A DNA stretch of 64,000 nt from DYRB01 sp963845265 (GTDB lineage Bacteria > Pseudomonadota > Gammaproteobacteria > Chromatiales > Chromatiaceae). A model generated the notes under the pieces. It saw nothing but the letters and a program-made list of their open reading frames with translations. It did no database searches and was not told the origin of the DNA. Position 1 is the stretch's first letter. Each line of letters starts with the position of its first letter. This document shows positions 53,292-62,574 of this stretch, one piece after another. The DNA lies in the NCBI GenBank assembly GCA_963845265.1, contig CAWJRN010000016.1, positions 124,001-188,000 of the forward strand. Direction: 5' to 3'. A program made the translations under genes and the position numbers.

Positions 53292-55265
53292 ATGTACGAG
53301 CAAGTCTCCCACGCCCTGCTAAACGACGTCCTGGACGAATTCCGCCCCGAGATCGAGGCCGAGGACCTGCGCCATTTCTACACCAGGCTCGGCGCCAACT
53401 TCTACGCCATCCACACACTGTTCCAGCAACTCTACGGTCGCCGGCCGGATTTCAAGGAACAAATGGTGCATCTCACCGAGCGCCTGGCCCAGGCCTATAT
53501 CGACCGCCCAGCGCCCCTCAAGCAAATCGACATGGCCCGGGAGGAGGATCACACCTGGTTCCTGTCCGAGGAGTGGGTGGGCATGGCGCTCTACACGGAC
53601 GGCTTCGCCGGCGACCTCCCAGGGCTAAGGGAGCGACTGCCCTACCTCAGCGAGCTGGGCGTCAACCTGGTTCATGTGATGCCCATCCTTAAATGCCCCC
53701 AGGGCGCCAGCGACGGTGGCTACGCGGTAAGTAATTTTCGCGACATCGACCCGCGCGCAGGCACCCTGAACGACCTCTGCGAGCTAGGCGCCGCCATGCG
53801 CAAGCGTGGCATGTTGCTTGCCCTGGACGTCGTGGTGAACCACACCTCCGACGAGCACCCCTGGGCCCAACAGGCCCGCGCCGGGGATACTGCCTACCAG
53901 GACTTCTACTTCTGCTTCCCCAACCGGGATCTACCCGACATGTTCGAGGAGACCATGTTGGAGATCTTCCCGGAGACATCGCCCGGCAATTTCACCTGGG
54001 ACGAACAGATGGCCCGCTGGGTCATGACGGTCTTCAACAGCTATCAATGGGACCTGAACTACACCAACCCTGCGGTGTTCATCGAGATGGTGGACATCAT
54101 CCTGTTCTGGGCCAACCGCGGCGCCGACATCATCCGTCTGGACGCGGTCGCCTTCCTGTGGAAGAAGCTCGGCACCAGTTGCCAAAACCAGCGCGAGGCC
54201 CACCTGATCCTGCAGATGATGAAGGACTGCTGTCAGGTGGTGGCCCCCGGCGTCCTGTTCATCGCCGAGGCCATCGTCTCCCCATCGGAGATCATCAAAT
54301 ACTTCGGTGAGGATGCGGTGATCGCCAAGGAGTGCGAGATCGCCTACAACGCCACCTTCATGGCGCTGCTGTGGGATGCTGTGGCCACGAAGAACGCCAG
54401 GCTGCTGACCCAGGGCCTGAAAAGCCTTCCGAACAAACTGGATCGGGCCACCTGGCTCAACTACGTTCGCTGCCATGACGACATTGGCCTGGGCTTCGAC
54501 GACGGCGACATCCGCGCCTGCGACTATGACCCCCAGGCCCACCGTCGCTTCCTGGTGGATTGGTTCACCGGCCGGTTCGAGAACTCCCCTGCCCGAGGGC
54601 GTCCATTCGGTGTCAACCCCAAGACGGGCGATGCCCGCATCGCCGGGGCACTCGCCTCGCTCTCCGGCCTTGAATTCGCCCTGGAGCGCGAGGACCCGCA
54701 AGGGATCAGTGACGCCATCGATCTGATCCTCACCCTGCACGCCATGATTCTATCGTTCGGCGGTATCCCGCTGATCTGGTACGGTGACGAGATTGGCACG
54801 CGCAACGACGACTCCTTCCTCAATGACGCCAACAAGGCCGGCGATTCCCGTTGGGTCCACCGCCCTCGCATCAATTGGGAGCGGGCCGATCAACGCCACA
54901 ACCACGGAACGCCGGAGCAGCGCATCTTCGACGGACTCAAACACCTGATCGCCGTACGCAAAACGACTCCGACCTTCGCGGACTTCAACAACCGGGAACT
55001 CATCGACGTCGAAAATCCGCACCTGTTCGCCTTCCTGCGGACCCACCCCGCCTTACAGGGGAATAGCGTGCTCGTGGTTGCCAATTTTGACGTCACCCCC
55101 CAGTATTTGGACCTGGAGAGCCTGAGCAAACGAGGCTATTTCCGCGTCGGCCATGTCCAGGACCTGGCCAGCGGCCGTAGTCCCGCCCTGTTCGAGGGGC
55201 GGCTGGTGGTTCCGCCCGGCCGCTTTTATTGGCTCACTGATCAAGGTGCGTCGGTGGGTTTCTGA
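53292..55265 (+). CDS. ams: amylosucrase (GH13_4)
   Basis: A 657-residue GH13 enzyme with a helical N-terminal domain (about residues 1-90) and a TIM barrel. The nucleophile is in IIRLDAVAFLWK (Asp about 283), the acid/base in LFIAEAIVSP (Glu about 325), and VRCHDDIG (about 393) carries the third Asp. Motif LDVVVNHTSDEHPW and the end KRGYFRVGHVQDLASG fit amylosucrase/sucrose hydrolase. It uses sucrose as donor to elongate alpha-1,4-glucan, freeing fructose. ATG 53292 is preferred over an in-frame ATG at 53106 that lies inside the fructokinase gene. A hydrolase variant is possible. Confidence 0.9.
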   Translation: MYEQVSHALLNDVLDEFRPEIEAEDLRHFYTRLGANFYAIHTLFQQLYGRRPDFKEQMVHLTERLAQAYIDRPAPLKQIDMAREEDHTWFLSEEWVGMALYTDGFAGDLPGLRERLPYLSELGVNLVHVMPILKCPQGASDGGYAVSNFRDIDPRAGTLNDLCELGAAMRKRGMLLALDVVVNHTSDEHPWAQQARAGDTAYQDFYFCFPNRDLPDMFEETMLEIFPETSPGNFTWDEQMARWVMTVFNSYQWDLNYTNPAVFIEMVDIILFWANRGADIIRLDAVAFLWKKLGTSCQNQREAHLILQMMKDCCQVVAPGVLFIAEAIVSPSEIIKYFGEDAVIAKECEIAYNATFMALLWDAVATKNARLLTQGLKSLPNKLDRATWLNYVRCHDDIGLGFDDGDIRACDYDPQAHRRFLVDWFTGRFENSPARGRPFGVNPKTGDARIAGALASLSGLEFALEREDPQGISDAIDLILTLHAMILSFGGIPLIWYGDEIGTRNDDSFLNDANKAGDSRWVHRPRINWERADQRHNHGTPEQRIFDGLKHLIAVRKTTPTFADFNNRELIDVENPHLFAFLRTHPALQGNSVLVVANFDVTPQYLDLESLSKRGYFRVGHVQDLASGRSPALFEGRLVVPPGRFYWLTDQGASVGF

Positions 55266-55596
55266 CGCAGACGCTGAAGGGTCACCCACATCGAAATAAG
55301 CGAAACGTGGGACCATGATGAGCAGGATTCCAGTGCCCCTACGGAACAAGCTCAGGTGTCGGTAGAGGCACCTAAAACTAACCCCTTTTTCAACCTTTTT
55401 CGCGGTGGTGATACCAACCACCGCGTTGAGGTTGACGAGACGCAAGCTCATTGCTTAGATGCTCTGTTGCCCACAGCCAACGCCCCATTCGGTATCGGCC
55501 GGTATTGCGTTTACCTCCATCTCGCCCTCCCCTCATCCGTGAATGGCATCGGCTGATACGCAGCTAACCGCCACAACTCAGTAGGTAGGATCAGTC
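55266..55596. other. intergenic region between amylosucrase and GH13_18 genes
   Basis: A 331-base gap with no gene. It contains an A/T-rich line (AACCCCTTTTTCAACCTTTTT, 55379-55400) and a strong hairpin at 55401-55425. GGTAGGATC just before ATG 55597 is the ribosome-binding site of the next gene, so that gene pair probably has its own promoter here. Confidence 0.5.
55401..55425. repeat. perfect hairpin CGCGGTGGT/ACCACCGCG
   Basis: Arms 55401-55409 and 55417-55425 pair over 9 bases with a 7-base loop. The T-rich tract is upstream, not downstream, on the plus strand, so read on the minus strand it resembles a terminator (stem followed by AAAAAGG... complement). On the plus strand it may be an operator. 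Confidence 0.55.
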
Positions 55597-57408
55597 ATGA
55601 ATCAACGTCCAGATGCCCCGACCAACGCCCTCCCCCGCGGGGTCATGCTGAACGCCTACCCTGACAGCATCGGTACAGGTCTCGCCGACACGGTGGAGCT
55701 GCTCACGCAGCCCGAGCTGAAGGACGCCTTTTCGCTCTTCTACATCCTCCCCACCTTCTTCAACAGCGACCTGGATCGCGGCTTTTCCATCATCGATTAC
55801 GACATCAACGAGCAACTGGTGAGCCCGGAAGATCTGGAGGAGCTGCGCGCACTCGGTGTCACTCTCAAGCTCGACTTGGTACTCAATCATTTGTCCGTGC
55901 GCTCGCCCCAATTCCAGGACCTGCTGCTATCCGGTGACGCCTCGCCCTACAAGGACTTCTTTCTCGACTGGAACCAGTTCTGGCTGGAACACGGCATCAA
56001 GGGAGCGAATGGGACGGTCACCCCAAAGGAAGAGCACCTGCAGAAGCTCTTCATGAGAAAGCCCGGCCTGCCCATCCTGAGGGTGTGTTTTCCAGACGGC
56101 TCCCACCGGACCTACTGGAACACCTTCTATCAGGAAGTCAAGTTCATCGAGATCGCGCCGCACGACTTCGTTGGCATCCCAGGCATCCATCTGGAACAAG
56201 CGACGACGATTGCGGCCGCGGTGCAGAAAGCAATTCAAGACCAATCCGACCTAGAAGAGCTAGACCTAGGCGATCTCTCCGCCTACAAGGCACAGGTACT
56301 GGCCATCGTCTGTCGCAAACGGGAATACCTGGGGCAGATGGACATGAACGCGCGATCCGACCTGGTCTGGCAGTTCTACGACGAGACCCTGAAGAAGCTC
56401 CGTGACCACGGTGCAAAGATCATCCGCCTCGACGCGTTCGCATACCTGCACAAAGAGCCCGGCGCGGCCAACTTTTTCAACCGGCCCGGCACCTGGAACT
56501 ACCTGGAACGATTGAAGGAGATCGCAGAGAAGTATGACCTGATCATCTTCCCGGAGGTCCATGCCGAATACGGTACGGGCCTTTACGAAGAGGTCGCCGA
56601 CACGGGTTTCCCGATCTACGACTTCTTTTTTCCCGGCCTGGTCATCGACGCCTTGGATCGTGGGACCAATGAAGCCTTGTTGCGCTGGATAGCCGAGATC
56701 GAGGCAAAAGGGCTCCAGACCATCAACATGCTCGGTTGCCATGACGGAATTCCGGTGCTCGACCTCAGGGGCAAGCAGGTCAACGGGGTCTTCAGGCCAG
56801 GACTGTTGGAGGATGAACAGATCGAAGCCACCATGGAGCGGATCATCGGCAGAGGCGGAAGGGTCAAGAATCTTTTCGGCCACGACGGCAAGCAGATCGC
56901 CTACTACCAGGTCAATGCGACCTTCTTCAGCGCCCTCGGCGAGGACGAACGCAAGCTGCTGCTGGCGCGGGCCATCCAGATGTTTATGCCCGGCATTCCG
57001 CAGGTCTGGTACCTGGACCTTTTCGCCGGAAAGAACGATTACGAGGCCGCGGACCGTGGGGGTGTCGCGGGACACAAGGAGATCAACCGCACCACACTTA
57101 CCCGAGAAGACGTCGCCGCCCGACTCAGCCTCCCCGTGGTGCGAGATCAGATCGATCTGATCCGACTGCGAAATATGTCGCCCGCCTTCGATGGCGAGAT
57201 GCAGGTATTTGAGACGGAGCCCCACCTGCTGCACATCGCCTGGCAGCACCCGAAGGCCACCGCAACACTGAAAGCCGATCTGCGCAGTCACAGCTTCACG
57301 GTGTACGAGGGTGGCGCTGGTTCTGAGGTCGTTCTGCTAGCGGTGGGAGGCCCCGACAACGACATTGCGCCGACTGCCACCGCCCCCCAACCTGGAGCAC
57401 CAGCATGA
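55597..57408 (+). CDS. GH13_18 sugar phosphorylase (sucrose, glucosylglycerol or glucosylglycerate phosphorylase)
   Basis: A 603-residue retaining GH13 enzyme of subfamily 18, which uses phosphate to split alpha-glucosides. The nucleophile Asp is in IIRLDAFAYLHKEPG (about 278), the acid/base Glu in IIFPEVHAEYG (about 319) and the third Asp in MLGCHDGIPVLDL (about 382). It is about 100 residues longer than sucrose phosphorylase and its FAYLHKEPG loop looks closer to YcjM-like glucosylglycerate and to glucosylglycerol phosphorylases, so substrate is uncertain. Its stop overlaps the HAD gene start (ATGA), implying coupled translation. Confidence 0.85.
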   Translation: MNQRPDAPTNALPRGVMLNAYPDSIGTGLADTVELLTQPELKDAFSLFYILPTFFNSDLDRGFSIIDYDINEQLVSPEDLEELRALGVTLKLDLVLNHLSVRSPQFQDLLLSGDASPYKDFFLDWNQFWLEHGIKGANGTVTPKEEHLQKLFMRKPGLPILRVCFPDGSHRTYWNTFYQEVKFIEIAPHDFVGIPGIHLEQATTIAAAVQKAIQDQSDLEELDLGDLSAYKAQVLAIVCRKREYLGQMDMNARSDLVWQFYDETLKKLRDHGAKIIRLDAFAYLHKEPGAANFFNRPGTWNYLERLKEIAEKYDLIIFPEVHAEYGTGLYEEVADTGFPIYDFFFPGLVIDALDRGTNEALLRWIAEIEAKGLQTINMLGCHDGIPVLDLRGKQVNGVFRPGLLEDEQIEATMERIIGRGGRVKNLFGHDGKQIAYYQVNATFFSALGEDERKLLLARAIQMFMPGIPQVWYLDLFAGKNDYEAADRGGVAGHKEINRTTLTREDVAARLSLPVVRDQIDLIRLRNMSPAFDGEMQVFETEPHLLHIAWQHPKATATLKADLRSHSFTVYEGGAGSEVVLLAVGGPDNDIAPTATAPQPGAPA

Positions 57409-58217
57409 GAATTCTTGCCACCGATCTGGACCGCACACTACTGCCGAATGGTAGCTGGCCGGCAGACCCTGGCGCCATCGCCCTGTTCAACGAGCTGACC
57501 GAACGGCATCAGGTACTCGTCGTCTATGTGACCGGCCGGAACCTGAGTCTGGCTGAAAGCGCCATCGCCCAGTTCGGTATCCGGCATCCCCACGTGCTGA
57601 TCGGGGACGTCGGTACATCCATCAGGACCTATGAACAAGGCGGCTGGGAGCCCCTTGCCGGTTGGGATGCGCACGTCATGCGCACCAGCCCCAAGTGGGA
57701 TGCGGAGCTGATCCGCAGCACGGTCGCAGGAATCGATGGCCTGAGGGAACAGGAGCGGGAGCACTGTAGTGCATTCAAGCAAAGCTATTACGTCGACCAT
57801 GACCGGAACCAGGCCGTGATGAAAGCGGTGGAGGAGCGGGTCAAAGGCAGATTCGATGAGGTCATCGTTTACAGCTTCGACTCCCAAACCGGAAACGGCC
57901 TACTCGATTTCTTGCCGCAGAGCGCGACCAAGCAGACCGCGCTTGAATACCTGGCGACCAAGCTCGGTGAGAAGAAGGCCGATGTCGTCTTCTGTGGCGA
58001 CAGCGGCAACGACGTCTTCCCGCTCACCGCGGGATTTTCCGGTGTCCTCGTACGCAATGCGGACGACCAACTCGTCGCGAGCGTCAAGCAAGCCGTCGCC
58101 GAAAACCCAGAGCTCAAGGTCTACTTCGCGAAGGGCGACTTCCAGGGACTGAATGGTTTCTATGCCAGCGGCGTCATCGAAGGGGCGTATCACTACGGTG
58201 TTTTCAGTGACGGATAG
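57405..58217 (+). CDS. HAD-IIB family phosphatase (sucrose-phosphate phosphatase-like)
   Basis: A 270-residue Cof/SPP-type phosphatase. Motif I is LATDLDRTLLPNG (Asp 8 and 10), motif II VYVTGRN (about 42), and motif IV VFCGDSGNDVFPL (about 196) with both Mg2+-binding Asp residues. This is complete where the SPS-fused HAD domain is not. It may dephosphorylate sucrose 6-phosphate, or a glucosylglycerol phosphate if the cluster makes that solute. It overlaps the phosphorylase gene by 4 bases (ATGA). Confidence 0.88.
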   Translation: MRILATDLDRTLLPNGSWPADPGAIALFNELTERHQVLVVYVTGRNLSLAESAIAQFGIRHPHVLIGDVGTSIRTYEQGGWEPLAGWDAHVMRTSPKWDAELIRSTVAGIDGLREQEREHCSAFKQSYYVDHDRNQAVMKAVEERVKGRFDEVIVYSFDSQTGNGLLDFLPQSATKQTALEYLATKLGEKKADVVFCGDSGNDVFPLTAGFSGVLVRNADDQLVASVKQAVAENPELKVYFAKGDFQGLNGFYASGVIEGAYHYGVFSDG

Positions 58218-58267
58218 CGGTAGCTCCACTGACTCTCCCCACCACCAAATCTGCCCCGAGGAGAACG

Positions 58268-60079
58268 ATGAGAACACTGCCGATTGAACCAACGCTGCCC
58301 CAAGGGGTCGGTCTACTCCTGGTACGCACCGGCCTCGCGATCACGCTCCTGATGATCGCCTTTTACGCCTTCGCGGTAGAGCCGGGCGTCGTGGTGGACT
58401 CCCCGGACTGGCTCCAGTTGTTCCTGGGTCTGTTCGGCGGTCTGGCCCTCTTCCTCGGTGGACTGAAAATGCTGTCGGAGGGCATGCAAAAGGCCGCAGG
58501 TCAGACCATGAAGGTCGTGTTGGCAAAGCTCACCACCAACCGCTTCAAGGGTGCGCTGACCGGGGCCTTTGTGACCGGCATTCTCAACTCGTCCACCGTC
58601 ACCACCTTGTTGGTCGTCGGCTTTATCGGCGGCGGCATGATGACGCTTGCCCAGTCGGTCGGTGTGATCATGGGCGCCAACATCGGCAGCACCCTGACCG
58701 CCCAATTGCTGGCCTTTAACCTGGCGGCGTACTCCCTAGGCCCGGTCGCGATCGGGTTTTTCATGCTGTCCTACGCCAAGCGGGAGAAGGTGCAGTATTA
58801 CGGCATGATGCTGATGGGCATCGGCCTGGTGTTCTTCGGGATGGGCCTGATGAGCGAGGCCATGACGCCCTTGCGCAGCTATGAGCCATTCCTGGGGCTG
58901 CTCAGGAGCCTGGAGAACCCGATGGCAGGCATCATCGCCGGCGCGGCCTTCACCGCCGTTGTGCAGTCCTCCGCTGCCACGGTCGGTATCGCCATCGCCA
59001 TGGCCAGCGAAGGCCTGCTGGCGCTGCCTGCGGGCATCGCGCTGGCGCTCGGGGCGAACATCGGCACGGCCGCAACGACCGCTGTGATGGGTATTCTCAG
59101 CAGCAAGTCGACCGATGCCGTACGGGCCTCCGTGGTGCACGTCGCCTTCAATGTAGTAGGCACCCTGATTTGGCTGCCCATCATCTGGCTGTTGGTGGAC
59201 ATAACGATTTGGATCTCCCCAGCCAGCCCCGGGCTGGAGGGGACGGCGAGGGCCGCCGCAGAGGTGCCGCGTCAGATCGCCAACGCCAACACCCTATTCA
59301 ATGTCCTCAACACCTTGATATTCATCGGATTCACGGGCTGGTTCGCCAAACTCGCGGAGCGCATCGTGCCGGAGCGCGAGCTCCAGGCGGGCGTCATCAT
59401 AGAACCGGAATTTCTCGACGAAGCGGCGCTCAAGGCGCCATCCATCGCGCTGCAACAAGTACGCCTGGAGCTGGGCCGGGTCGGCATGATTACCCTCGGC
59501 ATGCTGAAAGACGTTGGGCCGGCCCTGCGAGAGCGAGACATGGCGCGGCTCGAAGACATTGCCCGTCGCGACGACGAGGTGGATATCCTGGAGGCCGAGA
59601 TCTTGCGGTACCTGGGAAAAATTCGCCGCGGTCTGCTGAGCGAGCAGGAGAGCGATGAATTCCAAGGCCTGATGATGGCAACGGACAATCTGGAAAACCT
59701 GGCGGATGTCATCGAGACCGACATCGTCTCGCTGGCCCGCAAGGCGGCCGCCGTCAGTTCGGCCTCGGGGGAAGAAACCCGCAAGATGTTGACCGAACTC
59801 TACGGTTCCGTGGTCGAGGCGGTCGGGTATGCCGTACAAGCGATCCGCGACAACGATCAACACGCGGCCGAGTCCGTGCTGATGATGAAGAACACCCTGC
59901 GTGAGCAAGCGGATCGCCTGCTGGAGAGAAAGGCTTCGCGACTCTCGGTGGACGATCCGGACCATCTGGAGCGGGTGAGGCTGGAGATGTCGTTCGTCGA
60001 TCAAATGCGGCGCATCTACACACTCTCAAAACGGATCGCCAAGGTCGTGCTGCCACGGGAGGTCGCGGAACGCGACTGA
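58268..60079 (+). CDS. Na/Pi cotransporter family protein with PhoU-like tail
   Basis: A 603-residue protein. Residues about 1-370 hold around nine transmembrane segments with two inverted Na/Pi repeats: TGILNSSTVTTLLVVGFIGGG (about 100) and FTAVVQSSAATVGIAIAMASE (about 235), the QSS/NSS motifs of the PNaS family. From about 390 a PhoU-like helical bundle follows. It imports or exports phosphate with sodium. It is 50 bases downstream of the HAD phosphatase gene, so phosphate needed by the phosphorylase could be supplied by this carrier. GGAG lies just before ATG 58268. Confidence 0.92.
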   Translation: MRTLPIEPTLPQGVGLLLVRTGLAITLLMIAFYAFAVEPGVVVDSPDWLQLFLGLFGGLALFLGGLKMLSEGMQKAAGQTMKVVLAKLTTNRFKGALTGAFVTGILNSSTVTTLLVVGFIGGGMMTLAQSVGVIMGANIGSTLTAQLLAFNLAAYSLGPVAIGFFMLSYAKREKVQYYGMMLMGIGLVFFGMGLMSEAMTPLRSYEPFLGLLRSLENPMAGIIAGAAFTAVVQSSAATVGIAIAMASEGLLALPAGIALALGANIGTAATTAVMGILSSKSTDAVRASVVHVAFNVVGTLIWLPIIWLLVDITIWISPASPGLEGTARAAAEVPRQIANANTLFNVLNTLIFIGFTGWFAKLAERIVPERELQAGVIIEPEFLDEAALKAPSIALQQVRLELGRVGMITLGMLKDVGPALRERDMARLEDIARRDDEVDILEAEILRYLGKIRRGLLSEQESDEFQGLMMATDNLENLADVIETDIVSLARKAAAVSSASGEETRKMLTELYGSVVEAVGYAVQAIRDNDQHAAESVLMMKNTLREQADRLLERKASRLSVDDPDHLERVRLEMSFVDQMRRIYTLSKRIAKVVLPREVAERD

Positions 60080-60568
60080 GCGCTCCACGAGGATCGAAGG
60101 ACAACAGAGTATGGCGCGCGAGACCGGTCCTGGGGTGTCGCTTGGTAGTTTGCGCAAGGTGGCAGAGGACTCGGAGAATGGCCGCGAAGCGCTTCCGACC
60201 TATGACGGAGCAGGTCAACCGCAAACTCTTAGCGTCAGTAGGCGCGCCACGACGCCGCTCTCGGCCTAGGGCATCGGCCACCTTGAGGGGCAAGCCGTTG
60301 CGGCAGTATCGTCGCGCATCATGCCCCACCGGGCAGTTTCCCGCCAAGCAGTCACCCACGTCGAACACAGGTCGGTCAGGGGCGCCCTCTCGGTTATCCC
60401 TCTGGTTCTGGGGCCAATGACTCCTGCCGGCCAGGAGCCGACATCCATTTCCTGAATCTCAACGGCGGCAGTCCAACGGACAACGGACGTTCGCCTTAGC
60501 CCTCCAACATCACCCTGCCATGCTGTATATAAAAACAGCTGTCCGCGTGATCAAGCCGCGCTTCCGAC
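60080..60568. other. gene-poor stretch between Na/Pi gene and IS91 remnant
   Basis: A 489-base region without a supported gene. The only clear signal is a LexA-like box at 60523-60538 close to the transposase start. Frames that stay open here have no motif. Confidence 0.5.
60523..60538 (+). promoter_or_regulatory. LexA-type (SOS) box before IS91-like gene
   Basis: CTGTATATAAAAACAG matches the gammaproteobacterial LexA consensus CTGT-N8-ACAG exactly, with the A/T-rich core expected. It ends 30 bases before ATG 60569 of the transposase remnant and includes a TATATA -10-like sequence, so LexA could block that promoter. Only sequence match supports this. Confidence 0.65.
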
Positions 60569-60931
60569 ATGGCCGCCAACCCACAGGGATGCCGCTCCGC
60601 TGCCTACGCCCGTCGCCGCCCCGAGCAAACCGTCCTCTACCGCCTCGTCCAGCAGCACCTGGAGACCTAGCTCGCGCTGGCGCGCAAAGGGGACTGGGAC
60701 GGGCAGCGTATGCCGGCAGCCGCGGAGCGGGAATTCCGCCGCTATCTCGAATGCGGCATCCTGGCCTGTGGTTTTTGTAGGGCGCGTTGCCCGACGTGCG
60801 GCCACGATTTCCTGGTGGCCTTCTCGTGCAAGGGGCGCGCCGTCTGCCCATCGTGCAACGCCCGGTGCATGGCCGAGACCGCCGCCCACCTGGTCGATCA
60901 CGTCTTCCCGCCCCTGCCGGTGAGGCAGTGG

Positions 60932-61016
60932 GGTGAGGAGCGATCGGTTGTCCAGTGGACAACCGCAGCGCTCCGAACGGCCGGACAGGATGTCCGGACT
61001 GGACCGCGGCACCAGG
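60932..61016. repeat. palindrome-rich insertion inside the IS91 gene
   Basis: About 85 bases of non-homologous sequence lie between VRQW and the KRLRWYL block. They contain a perfect 10-base-arm palindrome (CGGTTGTCCA/TGGACAACCG, 60945-60965) set in outer arms GGAGCG/CGCTCC (60937-60942 and 60969-60974) and a second one (CCGGACA/TGTCCGG, 60981-60997). The exact ends are estimated from the protein alignment by eye. Confidence 0.65.
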
Positions 61017-61413
61017 GACGGTTCCCCAGGCACGGCAACAGAAGCGGCTACGCTGGTACCTGGAGCGCGAGCCGGCGGCGGCCAGCGCCGTGCTGCACAT
61101 CCTCCTGCGCGTGGTCGAGGCCCATCTGCGGAAAAGCTGTCCGGGGACCTCCGTGCAGGCGCGCTTCGAGCCGGTGAGCTTCGTCCACCGCTTCGGGGCG
61201 GCTCTCAACCGCCATCTGCATTACCACTGCTGCATCCTCGACGGGGTGTTCGAGCCGCTCGGAGCCGGTGGGGTCCAGTTCCGACAAGCCGCGCCACTGA
61301 CGCCAGAAGAGGTTGCTGGGCTCTGCGAGCAGGTACGCCGCCGCGTGCTGCGCTGGTTCTCCCGCCACGGGCTGCTCGATCCCGATGACGCCCGCGACAT
61401 GCTCGCCTGGGCC

Positions 61414-61464
61414 TAGCCGGGGGCCGCTCCTGCGCCCCCGGCATGTCCCCCATCCCTGGGGGCC
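61414..61464. repeat. 51-base hairpin insertion inside the IS91 gene
   Basis: Between LAWA and NSGFSLDAS lie 51 bases that fold into two hairpins: GCCGGGGGC/GCCCCCGGC (61416-61424 with 61434-61442) and CCCCC/GGGGG (61447-61451 with 61458-61462). The gene stays in the same frame on both sides, and the insert adds TAG at 61414-61416. GGGCC occurs at both junctions, which may be a target duplication. Confidence 0.65.
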
Positions 61465-62139
61465 AATAGCGGTTTCTCACTCGACGCCTCGGTGTGCATC
61501 GCCGGACCCGACCGGGCCGGACTGGAACGGCTGCTACGCTACTGCGCACGCCCGCCGTTCGGCCTTGAGCGGATCGAACAGGTCAACGAAGACCGGATCG
61601 TTTATCGTCTGCCGGAGCCACAGCGCAACGGACGCACCGCGCTGTCCCTCACCCCGCTGGAGTTCATCGGCCACCTCGCCGCCCTGATCCCACCCCCGCG
61701 CCTGCACCGCCATCGCTACCACGGTGTGCTGGCACCCAATGCGCCGCTACGCCTAGCCGCCACCACTTACGGGCGCGATGCGAACCTCGGCGGCGCGCCG
61801 CCAGCGGCCAAAGCCCCTGCCTCCCCCGCCGCCGCAGCCACCAAGGCCCGCTCCTCTGCGCACTACCCGTGGGCCCTGCTCATCGCCCGTCTGTTCCTCA
61901 CGCTGCCGCTCGTCTGCCCCCGCTGCGGCGCCGACATGCGCATCATCGCCTTCAGCACGGAGACCGCCCCCGTGCGGCGAATCCTCAACCACATCGGCGA
62001 GCCCGTAGTGGCGCCGCCCATCAGCCCGGCCCGCGGGCCGCCCGCCTGGGACGACCCGCCCGTCGAGGCCGTACCCGACTGGGACGCCCTGGCCCAACCG
62101 CAAGCCGAGTACGTCTTCGACCAGCAGGTGCAGTGGTAG

Positions 62140-62574
62140 CCGCCTCCCGTCGCCTGGTCGCGCAGGCGACGCGCCACCCTCTATGCCCGCTATGCCCGTG
62201 CCTCGGCCAGGCAGCGCCAAGGGACGCAACAGTGCCCTCCCAACCGGCGGTTTCCTCCGCGCATGCCTCCCCGCCGGCCCCACTGTGCCCTTGCAGAGCA
62301 CCTTCCTTCGATGCTGCGTTCACCCCTGACCCCAGCTGCCGTGCGGTTGGATTTCCTATCCCCTATCCCCTAATCTGGCGTTGAGACGGGGGGTGTGGCT
62401 CCTGGGGTCCGCGACCCGCGGCGACGGGTTGGGATAGAGTTTCGGTGTCGTTCATGGCGCGGTTCCAGCTGATTGGGAGAGGCCCGACCCATTCTGAAGG
62501 ATTGCCTGGCGAAGCCAACACCGTCAGGTTGGATCTTGTAGCGTTCGAGCCCTGCCGCAAAGCGGCATTAGGAC
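62140..62574. other. 3' flank of the IS91 remnant
   Basis: 435 bases without a supported gene. The right part contains the repeated CCTATCCCCTATCCCC stretch (62357-62372), possibly part of the element's terminal region. The minus-strand cysteine peptidase gene ends at 62575. Confidence 0.45.

Larger units (their letters stand above)
60569..62139 (+). pseudogene. IS91-family transposase, broken by a nonsense codon and two small insertions
   Basis: Pieces of one IS91 (Y2/HUH-type) transposase read in order. The first starts MAANPQGCRSAAYARRR and meets TAG 60668-60670 (a TGG-to-TAG change in HLETWLALAR), then continues with the zinc ribbon CGFCRARCPTCGHDF...CPSCNARC. The second resumes VPQARQQKRLRWYLEREPAA and includes FVHRFGAALNRHLHYHCCILDG. 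The third is GFSLDASVCIAGPDRAGLERLLRYC to YVFDQQVQW at 62139. An about 85-base insertion near 60932-61016 shifts the frame and a 51-base insertion at 61414-61464 brings a TAG. It cannot make an active enzyme. Confidence 0.85.
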
